Both the position numbers and the translations under genes were made by a program. The notes under the pieces are model-generated. The model did no database searches. It was not told where the DNA came from and saw only the letters and a list, made by a program, of their open reading frames with translations. Below are positions 29,934-41,814 of a stretch of DNA of 64,000 bases, in pieces. This stretch comes from Hyphomicrobiales bacterium (GTDB lineage Bacteria > Pseudomonadota > Alphaproteobacteria > Rhizobiales > Kaistiaceae), in assembly GCA_017305635.1 (NCBI GenBank), contig JAFKKF010000014.1:62001-126000 (forward strand), given 5' to 3'. How positions within the stretch are numbered: position 1 is the stretch's first letter; each line of letters opens with the position of its first letter.

Positions 29934-30680
29934 TCAGGGCGTGCCGGCAATGATGCCGAGGAAGTCGGCGGCCTTGAGGCTGGCGCCGCCGACGAGCGCC
30001 CCGTCGACATTGGGGAGGGCGAGGATTTCCCTGGCATTGCCGGGCTTGACGGAGCCGCCGTACTGGATGCGGATGCCGGCGGCCTCCGGGCCGAAGCGGT
30101 TGGTCAGGCGCGCCCGGATATGGGCATGGGCGGCGATGATGTCGTCGGAGGAGGCGGTGAGACCGGTGCCGATCGCCCATACCGGCTCGTAGGCGATTAC
30201 GAGGTTGGCGGCATCGGCCTTGTCCGGCACGGAGCCCCAGAGCTGCTGCTCGAGGACGTCGAGCGTCTGGTCCGATTCGCGCTGGGCTTTGGTCTCGCCG
30301 ATGCAGAGGATGGCGAGAAGGCCGGCGCGCCAGGCGGCCTCGGCCTTGGCGCGCACCAGGGCGTCGGTCTCGCCGTGGTCGGTGCGGCGCTCGGAATGGC
30401 CGACGATCACCAGCTTGCCGCCGGCATCGGCGACCATCTCGGCCGAGATGTCGCCGGTATGGGCGCCGGAGGCGTCGATGGCGCAATCCTGCCCGCCGAA
30501 GAGGAGGTTGCCGTCGTTGAGGGTCCAGGCCGCCTCGGCGAGCAGGGTGGCCGGCGGGCAGATCGCCACGTCGCAGCGCGCATCGGCAATGCCAGCCTTG
30601 ATGGCGCGCAGCTCGTCGAGCGACTTGCGCAGGCCGTTCATCTTCCAGTTCCCGGCAATCAGCTGCCTCAAGCGTGCCAT
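29934..30680 (-). CDS. tpiA: Triosephosphate isomerase
   Basis: Interconverts dihydroxyacetone phosphate and glyceraldehyde 3-phosphate. The 248-residue TIM barrel has the substrate Lys in AGNWKMNG, catalytic His in VIVGHSERR, catalytic Glu in [13 protein letters not shown] and the phosphate loop [12 protein letters not shown] and [16 protein letters not shown]. The start at 30680 has AAGGAAG upstream. It diverges from ppiD. In relatives I recall secG and pyrG following tpiA; here secG still lies behind it but pyrG does not. Confidence 0.97.
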   Translation of the reverse strand: MARLRQLIAGNWKMNGLRKSLDELRAIKAGIADARCDVAICPPATLLAEAAWTLNDGNLLFGGQDCAIDASGAHTGDISAEMVADAGGKLVIVGHSERRTDHGETDALVRAKAEAAWRAGLLAILCIGETKAQRESDQTLDVLEQQLWGSVPDKADAANLVIAYEPVWAIGTGLTASSDDIIAAHAHIRARLTNRFGPEAAGIRIQYGGSVKPGNAREILALPNVDGALVGGASLKAADFLGIIAGTP

Positions 30681-30801
30681 GGCGACTTCCTTCCCCGATC
30701 TTGATGGTGGCGGACGGGTAACAGAGGCGGCGGAAGAGTCAAACTTCCTTTTCGCCCCGGAAATGCCGGAAAAGCCTTCGAAACGTTCATTTTCACGCGC
30801 C

Positions 30802-30830
30802 TTGCGGGCAGGTGGCCCGCTCCCTATTAT
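30802..30830 (+). promoter_or_regulatory. Promoter of the ppiD-trp operon
   Basis: TTGCGG (30802-30807), a 17-base spacer, TATTAT (30825-30830), giving a start near 30837 and a 53-base leader to ppiD at 30890. No trp leader peptide or attenuator is seen here or in the 10 bases between ppiD and trpE. Confidence 0.6.
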
Positions 30831-30889
30831 CCGCGCGCCAAAATGAGGGGCGCCAGCTTGTCGCAGCCCCGTGTCTCCAAGAGGTTCTG

Positions 30890-32791
30890 ATGCTCGACGC
30901 ACTCCGCAAAGGTGCCGGCGGATGGTTGGCCCAGCTTATGATCGCCGCGCTGGTGATCGCTTTCGCGGTGTGGGGCGTGTCCGACGTGTTCACCGGCTTC
31001 CGGGGCGATACCGTCGCCACGATCGGGCGCACGAGCATCACGATCCCCGAGTTCCAGCGGCAGTACGAGACGACGAAGCGCCAGTTCAGCCAGCAGATCG
31101 GCCAGCCGATCACCGACGAGCAGGCGCGCATGTTCGGCATCCCGCAGCAGGTCCTCAGCCAGCTGGTCTCGAGCGCGACGCTCGACGATGCGGCGCGCTC
31201 GCTCGGCCTTGGCATCTCCAACAAGACACTCGCCGACCAGATCCGCGACGATCCGGCCTTCAAGGGGCCGAACGGCACCTTCGACCGGCTGCAGTTCGGC
31301 CAGATCCTGCAGCAGGCGGGCTATACGGAGGCGCAATATGTCGCCTACCTGCGCGGCAGCTACCTGCGCCGCCAGATCGCCGACGGCCTTGGCGGGGGCG
31401 AGACCGTTCCCGACGCCTACATGGAAGCGCTGCACGAGTACCAGACCGACAAGCGCAACATCAGCTACGTGATCGTGACCGCCGCCATGGCGGGCGAGGT
31501 CCCGGCGCCGACCGACGCGGACCTGCAGAAGTATTTCGAGGCCCACAAGGCCGACTGGAAGGCGCCGGAATATCGCGCCGTCAGCTATGTGGCGATGACG
31601 CCGGCGGACCTCGCCAAGCCCGACGAGGTCTCGGACGACGAGGCCAAGAAGGCCTATGATGCCCAGGCTGCGCGCTTCACCACGCCGGAGACGCGCAAGG
31701 TCGAGCAGATCGTCTTCAAGGACAAGGCGGATGCCGATGCCGCGGCGGCGGCGCTTGCCGGCGGCAAGACCTTCGACGACCTGCTCGCCGAGCGCAACCT
31801 GAAGCCGGCGGACGTCGACCTCGGGGTGATCACCAAGGACAAGCTCATCGACCCGGCGGTCGCCGAGGCGACCTTCGGCCTCGCGGCGCCGGGCGTCAGC
31901 CCGGTCATTGCCGGCCGCTTCGGCCCGGTCATGGTGCGGGTCAGCCAGATCACGCCGGCGGTGACGAAGAGCTTCGACGAGGTGAAGGCGGACCTGAAGA
32001 AGGAGATCGCCACGCAGCGCGCCACGCAGGAAGTCACCGACCAGCACGACGTGATCGAGGATGCCCGCGCCGGCGGCGAGACGCTGGCCGAGGTGGCGCA
32101 GAAATACGGGCTGAAGCTGGTCACGCTCGCCGCCCTCGACAAGGAGGGCAAGGACAAGGACGGCAAGGACGTGCCGGGCCTGCCGGCGGGGCTCACCAGC
32201 GCCGCCTTCGATACCGATGTCGGCCTCGAGAACGCGCCGCTCGCCGTCGGCGGTGGCGGCTATGTCTGGTACGACGTGACGGCGGTCACCCAGGCGCGCG
32301 ACCGCGAGCTGTCCGAGGTCAAGGACAAGATCGCCGAGGCCTGGAAGCGCGAGCAGGTCGAGGAGAAGCTGACCGCCAAGGCCAACGACCTCCGCGACCG
32401 GCTGCAGAAGGGCGAGGACATCGCCAAGGCGGCGGGCGATCTCGGCGCCGAGGTGAAGACCGTGAGCGACATCACGCGCTCGACCAAGGCGAGCGGCGAC
32501 CTCACCCAGGCGGCGATCCTGGGTACGTTCTCCGGGCCGAAGGGCACGGCGGCGGTCGCCGCCGGCGCGGCCGACCAGACCAAGGTCGTGCTCGTGGTAA
32601 CGGCTTCCGAGGTGCCGCCCTATTTCTCGGACGCGCCGGACATGGCGCAGGCGAAGTCGCAGCTCGCCGACCAGCTGAGCAATGACTTCCTCACCGGCTA
32701 CATGACCCAGCTGCAGGCCGAGCTCGGCGGGGTGTCGGTCAACCAGGCGGCGCTTGCCCAGGCGATCGGCGCCACCCAGCCGGGAAGCTGA
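30890..32791 (+). CDS. ppiD: SurA/PpiD-like peptidyl-prolyl isomerase (foldase)
   Basis: Periplasmic folding helper anchored in the inner membrane by one N-terminal helix ([20 protein letters not shown], about residues 12-31). The 633-residue protein has a SurA-N-like domain ([20 protein letters not shown], about 45-190) and a parvulin/rotamase-type region about 260-370 ([32 protein letters not shown]). The protein is rich in Ala and charged residues. The ATG at 30890 has AAGAGG 6 bases upstream. It heads the operon; ppiD before the trp genes is typical of this order. Activity of the rotamase domain is not proven by the sequence. Confidence 0.88.
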   Translation: MLDALRKGAGGWLAQLMIAALVIAFAVWGVSDVFTGFRGDTVATIGRTSITIPEFQRQYETTKRQFSQQIGQPITDEQARMFGIPQQVLSQLVSSATLDDAARSLGLGISNKTLADQIRDDPAFKGPNGTFDRLQFGQILQQAGYTEAQYVAYLRGSYLRRQIADGLGGGETVPDAYMEALHEYQTDKRNISYVIVTAAMAGEVPAPTDADLQKYFEAHKADWKAPEYRAVSYVAMTPADLAKPDEVSDDEAKKAYDAQAARFTTPETRKVEQIVFKDKADADAAAAALAGGKTFDDLLAERNLKPADVDLGVITKDKLIDPAVAEATFGLAAPGVSPVIAGRFGPVMVRVSQITPAVTKSFDEVKADLKKEIATQRATQEVTDQHDVIEDARAGGETLAEVAQKYGLKLVTLAALDKEGKDKDGKDVPGLPAGLTSAAFDTDVGLENAPLAVGGGGYVWYDVTAVTQARDRELSEVKDKIAEAWKREQVEEKLTAKANDLRDRLQKGEDIAKAAGDLGAEVKTVSDITRSTKASGDLTQAAILGTFSGPKGTAAVAAGAADQTKVVLVVTASEVPPYFSDAPDMAQAKSQLADQLSNDFLTGYMTQLQAELGGVSVNQAALAQAIGATQPGS

Positions 32792-32801
32792 CGAAGGCAC
32801 C

Positions 32802-34316
32802 ATGCTCGTCGAACCCGCCGAACCGGAATTCGCCCGCCGCTACGGGGCCGGGGAGGCGCAGGTCGTGTGGACGCGCCTCGTCGCCGACCTCGAGACGCCG
32901 GTCTCGGCCATGCTCAAGCTGTCGGCCGGGCGCCACAACTGCTTCCTCCTCGAATCGGTCGAGGGCGGGGCGGTGCGCGGCCGCTATTCGATCATCGGGA
33001 TCGAGCCCGACCTGATCTTCCGCGCCGCGGGGGCGAAGGCCGAGGTCAATACCGACCCGCGCGGCAATCCGGACCGCTTCGAGGCGATGGCCGAGCCGAC
33101 GCTGAGGGCGCTGCGCAAGGTGATCGCGGAATCGCGCATCCACCTGCCGGATGGGCTGCCGCCCATGTCGGCGGGCGTCTTCGGCTATCTCGGCTATGAC
33201 ATGGTCCGCCAGATGGAGGAGCTCGGCCCTCCCAACCCGGACCCGCTCGGCTTCCCCGATTCGGTGTTCCTGCGGCCGACGATCATCGTCGTATTCGACG
33301 CCGTGCGCGACGAGATCACCATCGTCACGCCGGTCAGGCCGGCGGCGGGCGTGAGCGCGGCCCAGGCGCTGCAGCGCGCGGTCGACCGACTGACGCTGGC
33401 GGTCGACGCGCTCGACGCGCCGCTCGACAAGTCCGCCGACCAGGCCGAGATCGACCCGGACGTGCTGGTAGTCTCCAACACTCCGCGCGAGACCTATCTC
33501 GACATGGTCCGGAAGGCGAAGGACTACATCGCCGCCGGCGACATATTCCAGGTGGTGCTGTCGCAGCGCTTCGAGGCGCCGTTCGCGTTGCCGCCCTTCG
33601 CGCTCTACCGGGCGCTGAGGCGGGTGAACCCGTCGCCGTTCCTCTATTTCCTCGATTTCGGCGGCTTCGCGGTGGCGGGCTCGAGCCCGGAGATCCTGGT
33701 CAGGGTGCGCGACGGCGAGGTCAACATCCGCCCGATCGCCGGCACGCGGCCGCGCGGCGAGACGCCGGAGCAGGACCGCAGGCTCACCGCGGAGCTGCTC
33801 GCCGATCCGAAGGAGCTGGCCGAGCACCTGATGCTCCTCGACCTCGGCCGCAACGACGTCGGCCGGGTGGCCGAAATCGGCACGGTGAAGGTCACCGACA
33901 AGTTCTTCCCCGAATATTACAGCCACGTCATCCACATCGTCTCCAACGTGGTCGGCAAGCTCGATCCGGCGAACGACATGCTGGATGCGCTCGCGGCCGG
34001 CTTCCCGGCGGGCACCGTGTCGGGCGCGCCGAAGGTCCGCGCCATGGAGATCATCGACGAGCTCGAGCTCGAGAAACGCGGCATCTATGCCGGCTGCGTC
34101 GGCTATTTCTCGGCCGATGGTGCCATGGATTCGTGCATCGTGCTGCGCACCTCGATCGTCAAGGACGGCAGGATGTACGTGCAATCGGGCGCCGGCATCG
34201 TTGCCGACTCGGTGCCCGAAAGCGAGCACAACGAATGCGTGGCAAAGGCGAGGGCGCTTTTCCGCGCGGCCGAAGAGGCGGTAAGGTTCGCCTCGGCGGT
34301 CGGTAGAGGCCAGTGA
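32802..34316 (+). CDS. trpE: Anthranilate synthase component I
   Basis: Makes anthranilate from chorismate with ammonia supplied by TrpG. The 504-residue protein has the Trp-feedback motif FLLESVEGG near residue 48, MSAGVFGYLGYDMVRQMEEL, and the chorismate-binding core with IFQVVLSQRFEAPF, IAGTRPRGETPEQDRRL, AEHLMLLDLGRNDVGRV, FPAGTVSGAPKVRAMEII and RMYVQSGAGIVADSVPE. It is the unfused form, unlike the TrpEG fusion of rhizobia. The start follows the ppiD stop by 10 bases. Two unrelated small genes separate it from trpG. Confidence 0.96.
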   Translation: MLVEPAEPEFARRYGAGEAQVVWTRLVADLETPVSAMLKLSAGRHNCFLLESVEGGAVRGRYSIIGIEPDLIFRAAGAKAEVNTDPRGNPDRFEAMAEPTLRALRKVIAESRIHLPDGLPPMSAGVFGYLGYDMVRQMEELGPPNPDPLGFPDSVFLRPTIIVVFDAVRDEITIVTPVRPAAGVSAAQALQRAVDRLTLAVDALDAPLDKSADQAEIDPDVLVVSNTPRETYLDMVRKAKDYIAAGDIFQVVLSQRFEAPFALPPFALYRALRRVNPSPFLYFLDFGGFAVAGSSPEILVRVRDGEVNIRPIAGTRPRGETPEQDRRLTAELLADPKELAEHLMLLDLGRNDVGRVAEIGTVKVTDKFFPEYYSHVIHIVSNVVGKLDPANDMLDALAAGFPAGTVSGAPKVRAMEIIDELELEKRGIYAGCVGYFSADGAMDSCIVLRTSIVKDGRMYVQSGAGIVADSVPESEHNECVAKARALFRAAEEAVRFASAVGRGQ

Positions 34317-34332
34317 ACAGAAGGGTGACGCC

Positions 34333-34722
34333 ATGAGACTGTTCGTAGCCTGCGCTTTCCTCGGATTGGGTGCGGCTCTCGCCTCGGGCAGCGCCCGGGC
34401 GGCAGACGACCAGACCTGCACGACGATGACGACGATCGCGACCGCGATCGGCAAGGCCAACGGGACCATGATCGACAAGGTCACCAAGCAGGAATCGGTG
34501 GCCGCCGACTGCGCCGCCAAGGTCTTCGCGGTGAAGTGGTCGATCAACGTGCCCTCGACCCAGATGAAGCCCGACTGGGTGACGCTGGTGAAGGGCAATA
34601 TCGAGGCGAGCATCTGCCGCGACATGGACTTCATGGGCGCGATGGAAGCCGGCTGGAAGATATCGCTCGGCTGGACGCTTGCCGACGGCAAGACGGCCGA
34701 CGCGGAAGTCAATTGCAACTGA
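34333..34722 (+). CDS. Small four-cysteine secreted protein, copy 1
   Basis: 129 residues with a signal peptide (MRLFVACAFLGLGAALASGS, cleavage likely after ARA at residue 23). The mature part has four cysteines at 29, 60, 95 and 128, suggesting two disulfides in the periplasm, and motifs TMIDKVTK, LVKGNIEA and EAGWKISLGWT. It aligns without gaps to the next gene, with identical cysteine spacing (31, 35, 33). The 16 bases across the start (AAGGGTGACGCCATGA, 34321-34336) are also identical to that gene. It lies 16 bases after trpE, inside the trp operon. Function unknown. Confidence 0.8.
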   Translation: MRLFVACAFLGLGAALASGSARAADDQTCTTMTTIATAIGKANGTMIDKVTKQESVAADCAAKVFAVKWSINVPSTQMKPDWVTLVKGNIEASICRDMDFMGAMEAGWKISLGWTLADGKTADAEVNCN

Positions 34723-34769
34723 TGCTGCCGCCCGCCCCGGGACGGATTCCTCAAGACAAGGGTGACGCC

Positions 34770-35162
34770 ATGAACCGCTTTCTCCTCGCCTCCGCGGCGG
34801 TTGCCGCGCTCGCCTTCGTCGCCGTTCCCGCGCGCGCCGACGATGATGCCGACCTGTGCAAGTACATGCAGGACGTCGCCGCCGGCGCGAACCAGCAGCA
34901 GGGCAAGATGATCGACCAGATCACCAAGGGCGAGGAAGCGACCACCGACTGCGACGGGAAGGTGCTGTCGCTCGCCTGGAGCGTGACGGTCGGCACCGAC
35001 AAGCTCAATCCGGGCTGGGGCGAGTCGCTGAAGGGCAACATCGAGAAGATCGCCTGCGGCGACGCGGGCGTGAAGAAGGCGCTCGACGCCGGCTGGAAGG
35101 TGAAGGTGACCTGGACCCCGGCCTCGGGCGACCCCTATTCCGGGGAAGTCAGCTGCCCATGA
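34770..35162 (+). CDS. Small four-cysteine secreted protein, copy 2
   Basis: 130-residue paralogue of the preceding gene. Signal peptide MNRFLLASAAVAALAFVAVP (cleavage likely after ARA, residue 23), cysteines at 30, 61, 96 and 129, and shared motifs KMIDQITK, SLKGNIEK and DAGWKVKVTWT. The ribosome-site/start segment AAGGGTGACGCCATGA recurs at 34758-34773. Its stop overlaps the trpG start (ATGA at 35159-35162), so translation of trpG is probably coupled to it. The mature protein has more Lys and Asp than copy 1, so the two have diverged. Function unknown. Confidence 0.8.
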   Translation: MNRFLLASAAVAALAFVAVPARADDDADLCKYMQDVAAGANQQQGKMIDQITKGEEATTDCDGKVLSLAWSVTVGTDKLNPGWGESLKGNIEKIACGDAGVKKALDAGWKVKVTWTPASGDPYSGEVSCP

Positions 35163-35767
35163 TCCTCGTCATCGATAACTACGATTCCTTCACCTACAAC
35201 CTCGTCCATTTCCTCGGCGAACTGGGCGCGAAGCTGCTCGTGAAGCGGAACGACAAGATCACGGTGGAGGAGGCGATCGCGCTCCGTCCGGAGGGGATCG
35301 TCATCTCCCCTGGGCCGTGCACGCCCGACGATGCCGGCATCATCGTGCCGCTCATCGCGAGGGCCGGCGCGGACATCCCGATCCTCGGCGTCTGCCTCGG
35401 CCACCAGGCGATCGGGCAGGTCTATGGCGGCAAGGTGGTGCGTGCGCCGAAGCTGATGCACGGCAAGCTGAGCGAGATCCGGCACACCGGCCGCTCGGTC
35501 TTCCGCGGCATCAACAATTCCTTCCAGGCGACGCGCTACCACTCGCTGATGATTGCGCCGGAGACGATGCCCGAGAGCCTCGAGGTGACGGCGCATTCGA
35601 CCGATGACGGCGTCGTCATGGGGGTCATGCACCGCAGCCATCCGGTACACGGCGTGCAGTTCCATCCGGAGAGCATCGCCTCCGAGCACGGCCACCAGAT
35701 CCTGAGGAACTTCCTCGACATCGCTTCCGCCTGGAACGCCAAGCACCGCGTGCCGGAGCCGGCATGA
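35159..35767 (+). CDS. trpG: Anthranilate synthase component II (glutamine amidotransferase)
   Basis: Releases ammonia from glutamine for TrpE. The 202-residue class I amidotransferase has [20 protein letters not shown], the oxyanion motif [13 protein letters not shown], nucleophile Cys in [12 protein letters not shown], and the His/Glu pair in [16 protein letters not shown]. The ATG at 35159 overlaps the preceding small gene by 4 bases, and its stop overlaps trpD in the same way. It could also serve PabB, as many TrpG proteins do. Confidence 0.96.
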   Translation: MILVIDNYDSFTYNLVHFLGELGAKLLVKRNDKITVEEAIALRPEGIVISPGPCTPDDAGIIVPLIARAGADIPILGVCLGHQAIGQVYGGKVVRAPKLMHGKLSEIRHTGRSVFRGINNSFQATRYHSLMIAPETMPESLEVTAHSTDDGVVMGVMHRSHPVHGVQFHPESIASEHGHQILRNFLDIASAWNAKHRVPEPA

Positions 35768-36783
35768 GCGCGGCGGACTTCAAGGCGCTGATCGGCAAGG
35801 TGGCCGGCGGCAAGGCACTGACGCGCGCCGAGGCCGAGCAGGCCTTCGACGTGATGATGTCGGGCGAGGCGACGCCGTCGCAGATGGGCGCCTTCCTGAT
35901 GGCGCTGCGCGTGCGCGGCGAGACCGTCGACGAAATCACCGGCGCCGTCGCCACCATGCGCGCGAAGGTCCTGCCGGTGGAGGCGCCGGCCGACGCGGTC
36001 GACGTGGTCGGCACCGGCGGCGACGCGGTCGGCACCTACAACATATCGACTACGACGGCCTTCGTCGTCGCGGGCGCGGGCGTTCCGGTCGCCAAGCACG
36101 GCAACCGCGCGCTCTCGTCCAAGTCGGGCGCAGCGGACGTGCTGACGGCGCTCGGGGTCAAGATCGACCTGCCGCCCGAGACGATCGCGCGGTGCATCCG
36201 CGAGGCCGGCATCGGCTTCATGTTCGCGCCGGCGCATCATTCGGCGATGAAGCATGTCGGGCCGACGCGGGTCGAGCTCGGCACGCGCACGATCTTCAAC
36301 ATCCTCGGGCCGCTCGCCAATCCGGCCGGGGTCAGGCGCATGCTGGTCGGCGTGTTCAGCCCGCAATGGGTCGAGCCGATCGCGGTGGCGCTGAAGGACC
36401 TCGGCGCGGAATCGGCCTGGGTGGTGCACGGGGCCGGCGGCGTGGACGAGATGTCGCTCGCCGGCGCCACCAAGGTCGCGGCGCTGCGCAACGGCACGGT
36501 GACCAGCTTCGACATCACGCCCGCCGAGGCGGGCCTCGACGTGGCGCCCCTCGATGCCATCAAGGGCGGCGACGCGGCCCACAATGCCGAGGCGCTCCGC
36601 GAGGTGCTCGCCGGGGCGCGGGGACCCTATCGCGACACGGTGCTCCTCAATGCCGGGGCGGCGCTGGTCGTCGCCGGCCGGGCAGGGGATATCCACCAGG
36701 GCATCCGGCTCGCCACCTTCTCCATCGACCAGGGCCACGCGCGCGCGCATCTCGACCGGCTCATCTCGGTCTCCAACGGGTGA
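35764..36783 (+). CDS. trpD: Anthranilate phosphoribosyltransferase
   Basis: Transfers phosphoribose from PRPP to anthranilate. The 339-residue protein has the PRPP-binding [20 protein letters not shown], the [17 protein letters not shown] anthranilate site, and [20 protein letters not shown] with [12 protein letters not shown]. It overlaps trpG by 4 bases (ATGA). trpC follows after 4 bases. Confidence 0.97.
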   Translation: MSAADFKALIGKVAGGKALTRAEAEQAFDVMMSGEATPSQMGAFLMALRVRGETVDEITGAVATMRAKVLPVEAPADAVDVVGTGGDAVGTYNISTTTAFVVAGAGVPVAKHGNRALSSKSGAADVLTALGVKIDLPPETIARCIREAGIGFMFAPAHHSAMKHVGPTRVELGTRTIFNILGPLANPAGVRRMLVGVFSPQWVEPIAVALKDLGAESAWVVHGAGGVDEMSLAGATKVAALRNGTVTSFDITPAEAGLDVAPLDAIKGGDAAHNAEALREVLAGARGPYRDTVLLNAGAALVVAGRAGDIHQGIRLATFSIDQGHARAHLDRLISVSNG

Positions 36784-36787
36784 CGTG

Positions 36788-37582
36788 ATGGCCGATATCC
36801 TCACCACGATCGAAGCGAGCAAGCGCAAGGAGATCGAGGCCGCGAAGGCCGCCGTGCCGCTCGACGAGATGAAGCGGCGCGCCGCCAACCAGCCGATCCC
36901 GCGCGGCTTCCTCAAGGCCATCCGCCGGACGCTCGACGCGCGCGAGCCGGCGCTGATCGCCGAGATCAAGAAGGCGAGCCCGTCGAAGGGCCTGATCCGC
37001 GACGATTTCGATCCGCCGGCATTGGCCAGGGCCTACGAGAAGGGCGGGGCGACCTGCCTCTCCATCCTCACCGACGCTCCCTTCTTCCAGGGCGCGCCGG
37101 AATACCTGGTGGCGGCACGGGCGACCTGCGACCTGCCGGTGCTCCGCAAGGATTTCCTCTACGAGCCCTATCAGGTCTACGAGGCCCGGGCGATGGGCGC
37201 GGACTGCATCCTCATCATCATGGCGGCGCTCAGCGACGAAGCGGCGCGCGAGATCGAGGAGACGGCGATCAACCTCGGCATGGACGTGCTGGTCGAGGTT
37301 CATAACGAGGAGGAGCTGCATCGCGGGCTCCAGCTCTCCTCGCGGCTGATCGGCATCAACAACCGCGACCTGAAGACCTTCGAGACGTCGCTTGCCGTCA
37401 GCGAGCGCCTGGCGCCGCGCGTGCCGCGCGACCGGACGCTGGTCGGGGAAAGCGGGATATTCACACCCGCGGACCTTGCGAGGCTGGCGCGGGTCGGGAT
37501 TCGCACCTATCTGGTCGGCGAAAGCCTGATGCGCGAGTCGGATGTCGCGGCGGCCACGGCGAAATTGCTGGGGCGGCGGTGA
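36788..37582 (+). CDS. trpC: Indole-3-glycerol phosphate synthase
   Basis: Closes the indole ring in tryptophan synthesis. The 264-residue TIM barrel has the catalytic Lys in [76 protein letters not shown] with INNRDLKTF, and [13 protein letters not shown]. It is the unfused form. It is the last trp gene seen; trpF, trpB and trpA are not in the window. moaC, often its downstream neighbour in related genomes, is instead at 28.7 kb. Confidence 0.96.
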   Translation: MADILTTIEASKRKEIEAAKAAVPLDEMKRRAANQPIPRGFLKAIRRTLDAREPALIAEIKKASPSKGLIRDDFDPPALARAYEKGGATCLSILTDAPFFQGAPEYLVAARATCDLPVLRKDFLYEPYQVYEARAMGADCILIIMAALSDEAAREIEETAINLGMDVLVEVHNEEELHRGLQLSSRLIGINNRDLKTFETSLAVSERLAPRVPRDRTLVGESGIFTPADLARLARVGIRTYLVGESLMRESDVAAATAKLLGRR

Positions 37583-37715
37583 CGGTCTCGGACCGGATCC
37601 GAAGTCGGTTTTGAGCGGAGCGGGTCATTCCTCACAACGTCGATCGTGGGGTAGAGAGGGCGGCGCGCCCCGATCGGACGGCGGGGAGGGGTTTTGATTC
37701 ACCCAGCCGTCAGGT

Positions 37716-37729
37716 ATTCGGTACCGAAT
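37716..37729. promoter_or_regulatory. Perfect 14-bp palindrome upstream of pyrG
   Basis: ATTCGGTACCGAAT reads the same on both strands and lies 29 bases before the pyrG start. It is AT-richer than its surroundings and could be an operator or a very short-loop hairpin. The rest of the 176-base gap (37583-37758) shows no coding frame. Confidence 0.4.
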
Positions 37730-37752
37730 CATCCAGCGAGCGGTTAAGGTAG

Positions 37753-40094
<2,342 letters not shown>

Positions 40095-40276
40095 AAGGGT
40101 GCCCTCCGATTCACCCGTCCCAGTCTAAGTCCTATTCGCCGCCTGCAAACAGGGAGCTTCACGGGCCCCAGGAACCGGGTCCACCGCCTCGTACCGTCGC
40201 CGGCACCTCGCGTCCGCGGGCCTTTCCCCTGCTATAGTCTGCCCCGGGGCGGCGTGAATCGCCCAGGGGCCAGTAC

Positions 40277-41695
40277 ATGCGTTTCATCCAGCCGGATCTG
40301 CCGCTCGTTTGGCTGACGCGCTCGCGGCTGTCTCCCTATGCCTGGATCCTGATCCTGTGGGCGCTGCTGGTCGTGCCCGGCGTCTTCCTCGTCGGCGCGC
40401 ACTACGACGAGGGGACCACGATCGGCCTCGCCCGCGGCGCCTTCCAGGACGGGCACTGGCTGGCCCCGCACCTCTACGGCTACCGCGTCGCCGAACGCCC
40501 GGCGCTGGTGTCGTGGCTGCTCGGCGTGGTCGGCCTCGTCTTCGGGGATTTCGATCTCTGGGTCGGCCGGCTGCCGGCGGTCGGGGCGCTGCTCGGCGGG
40601 GCGATGCTCGTCTACTGGTTCGCGCGGCGGGCGGTCGGGCGCCAGGGTGCCACCTTCGCCGCCGCCTGCCTGCTCCTCTCGCCGATGGTCATCCAGAAGC
40701 TGATCACGGCGGAGAATGACGGGGTCGTCTCGATCGTCCTGTTCGCCGCCTTCGTCGTCTGGTGGATCGGCAATGCGGCGGGCGGCCCGACGCTCGTCCG
40801 CTGGGCCGTCATCGGGCTGGTGCTCGCCGTGGCCGGGCTGGTGGAGGGGCCGCAGCCGCTCGGCCTCTTCTTCCTCGGCGTCGGCCTCTACCTGGTCGTC
40901 CGGCGGAAGTGGCGGGAGCTCGCCGGGCTGGCGCTCGCCGCCCTGATCGCGGCGGTCTTCGTCGGCGGCTGGTACTGGGCCGTCTACCAGCCCGACGATG
41001 CCGGGCTCGGCAAGGCGGCGGCAGGCGGTCCAACAGCCGGCGAATACCTCGCCAACATCCTGCATTTCGCCGGCCAGCTCTGCCTCGAGCTCATGCCGGC
41101 GCTGATCCTGGTGGTGCCGCTCGCGATCGACGTCCTGAGGCGGCGCATCGAGGCCAATCGCGAGCTGGTCCTCGCGCTCCTCGCCTATGCCGTCTCGGGC
41201 ACGGTCGTGCTCCTGTTCTGGCCTTCGGCCGTGACCCGCCAGGCGATGCCGATCGTGCCCGCGGTCGCGGTCCTCGGCGGCATCGGCTACCACCATTTCC
41301 TCGCGCGCCTGCCGCGCCTCGTGCTCGGCGCGCAGATCGTCGCCGGCGGGCTGCTCGTCTACGTACTCGTCCTCAACTGGGTGGTGATGCCGCTCTTCCC
41401 GGCCGCCTTCAGCCTCAATGCCGACACGGCGCAGCCGATCGTCGCGGCGATCGTCGAGCGGCCGGCGCCGGTCTATGTGGTGGGCACGGCCGTCAACCGC
41501 GACGTCCTGTTCTACCTGCCCAAGCCCCGCCTCGTCAGCGTCGACCAGCTGGCGCAGGCGAAGCCGCCCTTCTGGGCGATCGTCACCCGCGACGACGAGC
41601 GCGACCTGCAGGTCGCCCGGCCGGACCTTGCCATCGGCCTGCGGCTGGAAATCCCGAAGGCGAAAGCGCGGCTCGTCGAGGTCACCAAGCCCTGA
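40277..41695 (+). CDS. Membrane glycosyltransferase of GT-C (PMT/ArnT) type
   Basis: 472-residue integral membrane protein with 9 to 11 helices. The first periplasmic loop has the acidic motif AHYDEGTTIGLARG and then YRVAERPALVSWLLG, as in PMT_2/GT39-like enzymes that use polyprenyl-phosphate sugars. The C-terminal 90 residues are soluble (YVVGTAVNRDVLFYLPKPRL). The acceptor could be lipid A, protein or a glycan; nothing in the sequence decides. Its start follows a TATAGT -10-like element at 40233 with no good -35. Confidence 0.78.
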   Translation: MRFIQPDLPLVWLTRSRLSPYAWILILWALLVVPGVFLVGAHYDEGTTIGLARGAFQDGHWLAPHLYGYRVAERPALVSWLLGVVGLVFGDFDLWVGRLPAVGALLGGAMLVYWFARRAVGRQGATFAAACLLLSPMVIQKLITAENDGVVSIVLFAAFVVWWIGNAAGGPTLVRWAVIGLVLAVAGLVEGPQPLGLFFLGVGLYLVVRRKWRELAGLALAALIAAVFVGGWYWAVYQPDDAGLGKAAAGGPTAGEYLANILHFAGQLCLELMPALILVVPLAIDVLRRRIEANRELVLALLAYAVSGTVVLLFWPSAVTRQAMPIVPAVAVLGGIGYHHFLARLPRLVLGAQIVAGGLLVYVLVLNWVVMPLFPAAFSLNADTAQPIVAAIVERPAPVYVVGTAVNRDVLFYLPKPRLVSVDQLAQAKPPFWAIVTRDDERDLQVARPDLAIGLRLEIPKAKARLVEVTKP

Positions 41696-41814
41696 CGGCT
41701 TCCCCGGATTTGTCCCGCGGAAGCCGCAATCCCTCCCGTTTCCAGCCAACCATCCGACAAAGAGCGCGCTCAAGAATGCGAGCGTGCCGGGGGGCGCAAC
41801 GCGGGAGGACGGCC

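Noticed and set aside
30827-32803. A 658-codon minus-strand frame opposite ppiD
   Set aside because: The translation is Arg/Leu/Gly-rich with no domain and mirrors the codons of the real plus-strand gene, which has a helix, a SurA-like domain and a ribosome site.
37583-37640. Terminator after trpC (GGATCC-like bases followed by TTTT at about 37612)
   Set aside because: The stem is only about four base pairs and the T-run is short; not convincing.
40233-40238. TATAGT as promoter for the membrane glycosyltransferase
   Set aside because: The -10 match is good but no -35 is recognisable at the right spacing.
40762-41814. A plus-strand frame that extends the VWA gene upstream by 351 codons
   Set aside because: The extension overlaps the membrane glycosyltransferase gene in another frame and is Arg/Pro low-complexity; a strong ribosome site and signal peptide fix the VWA start at 41815.
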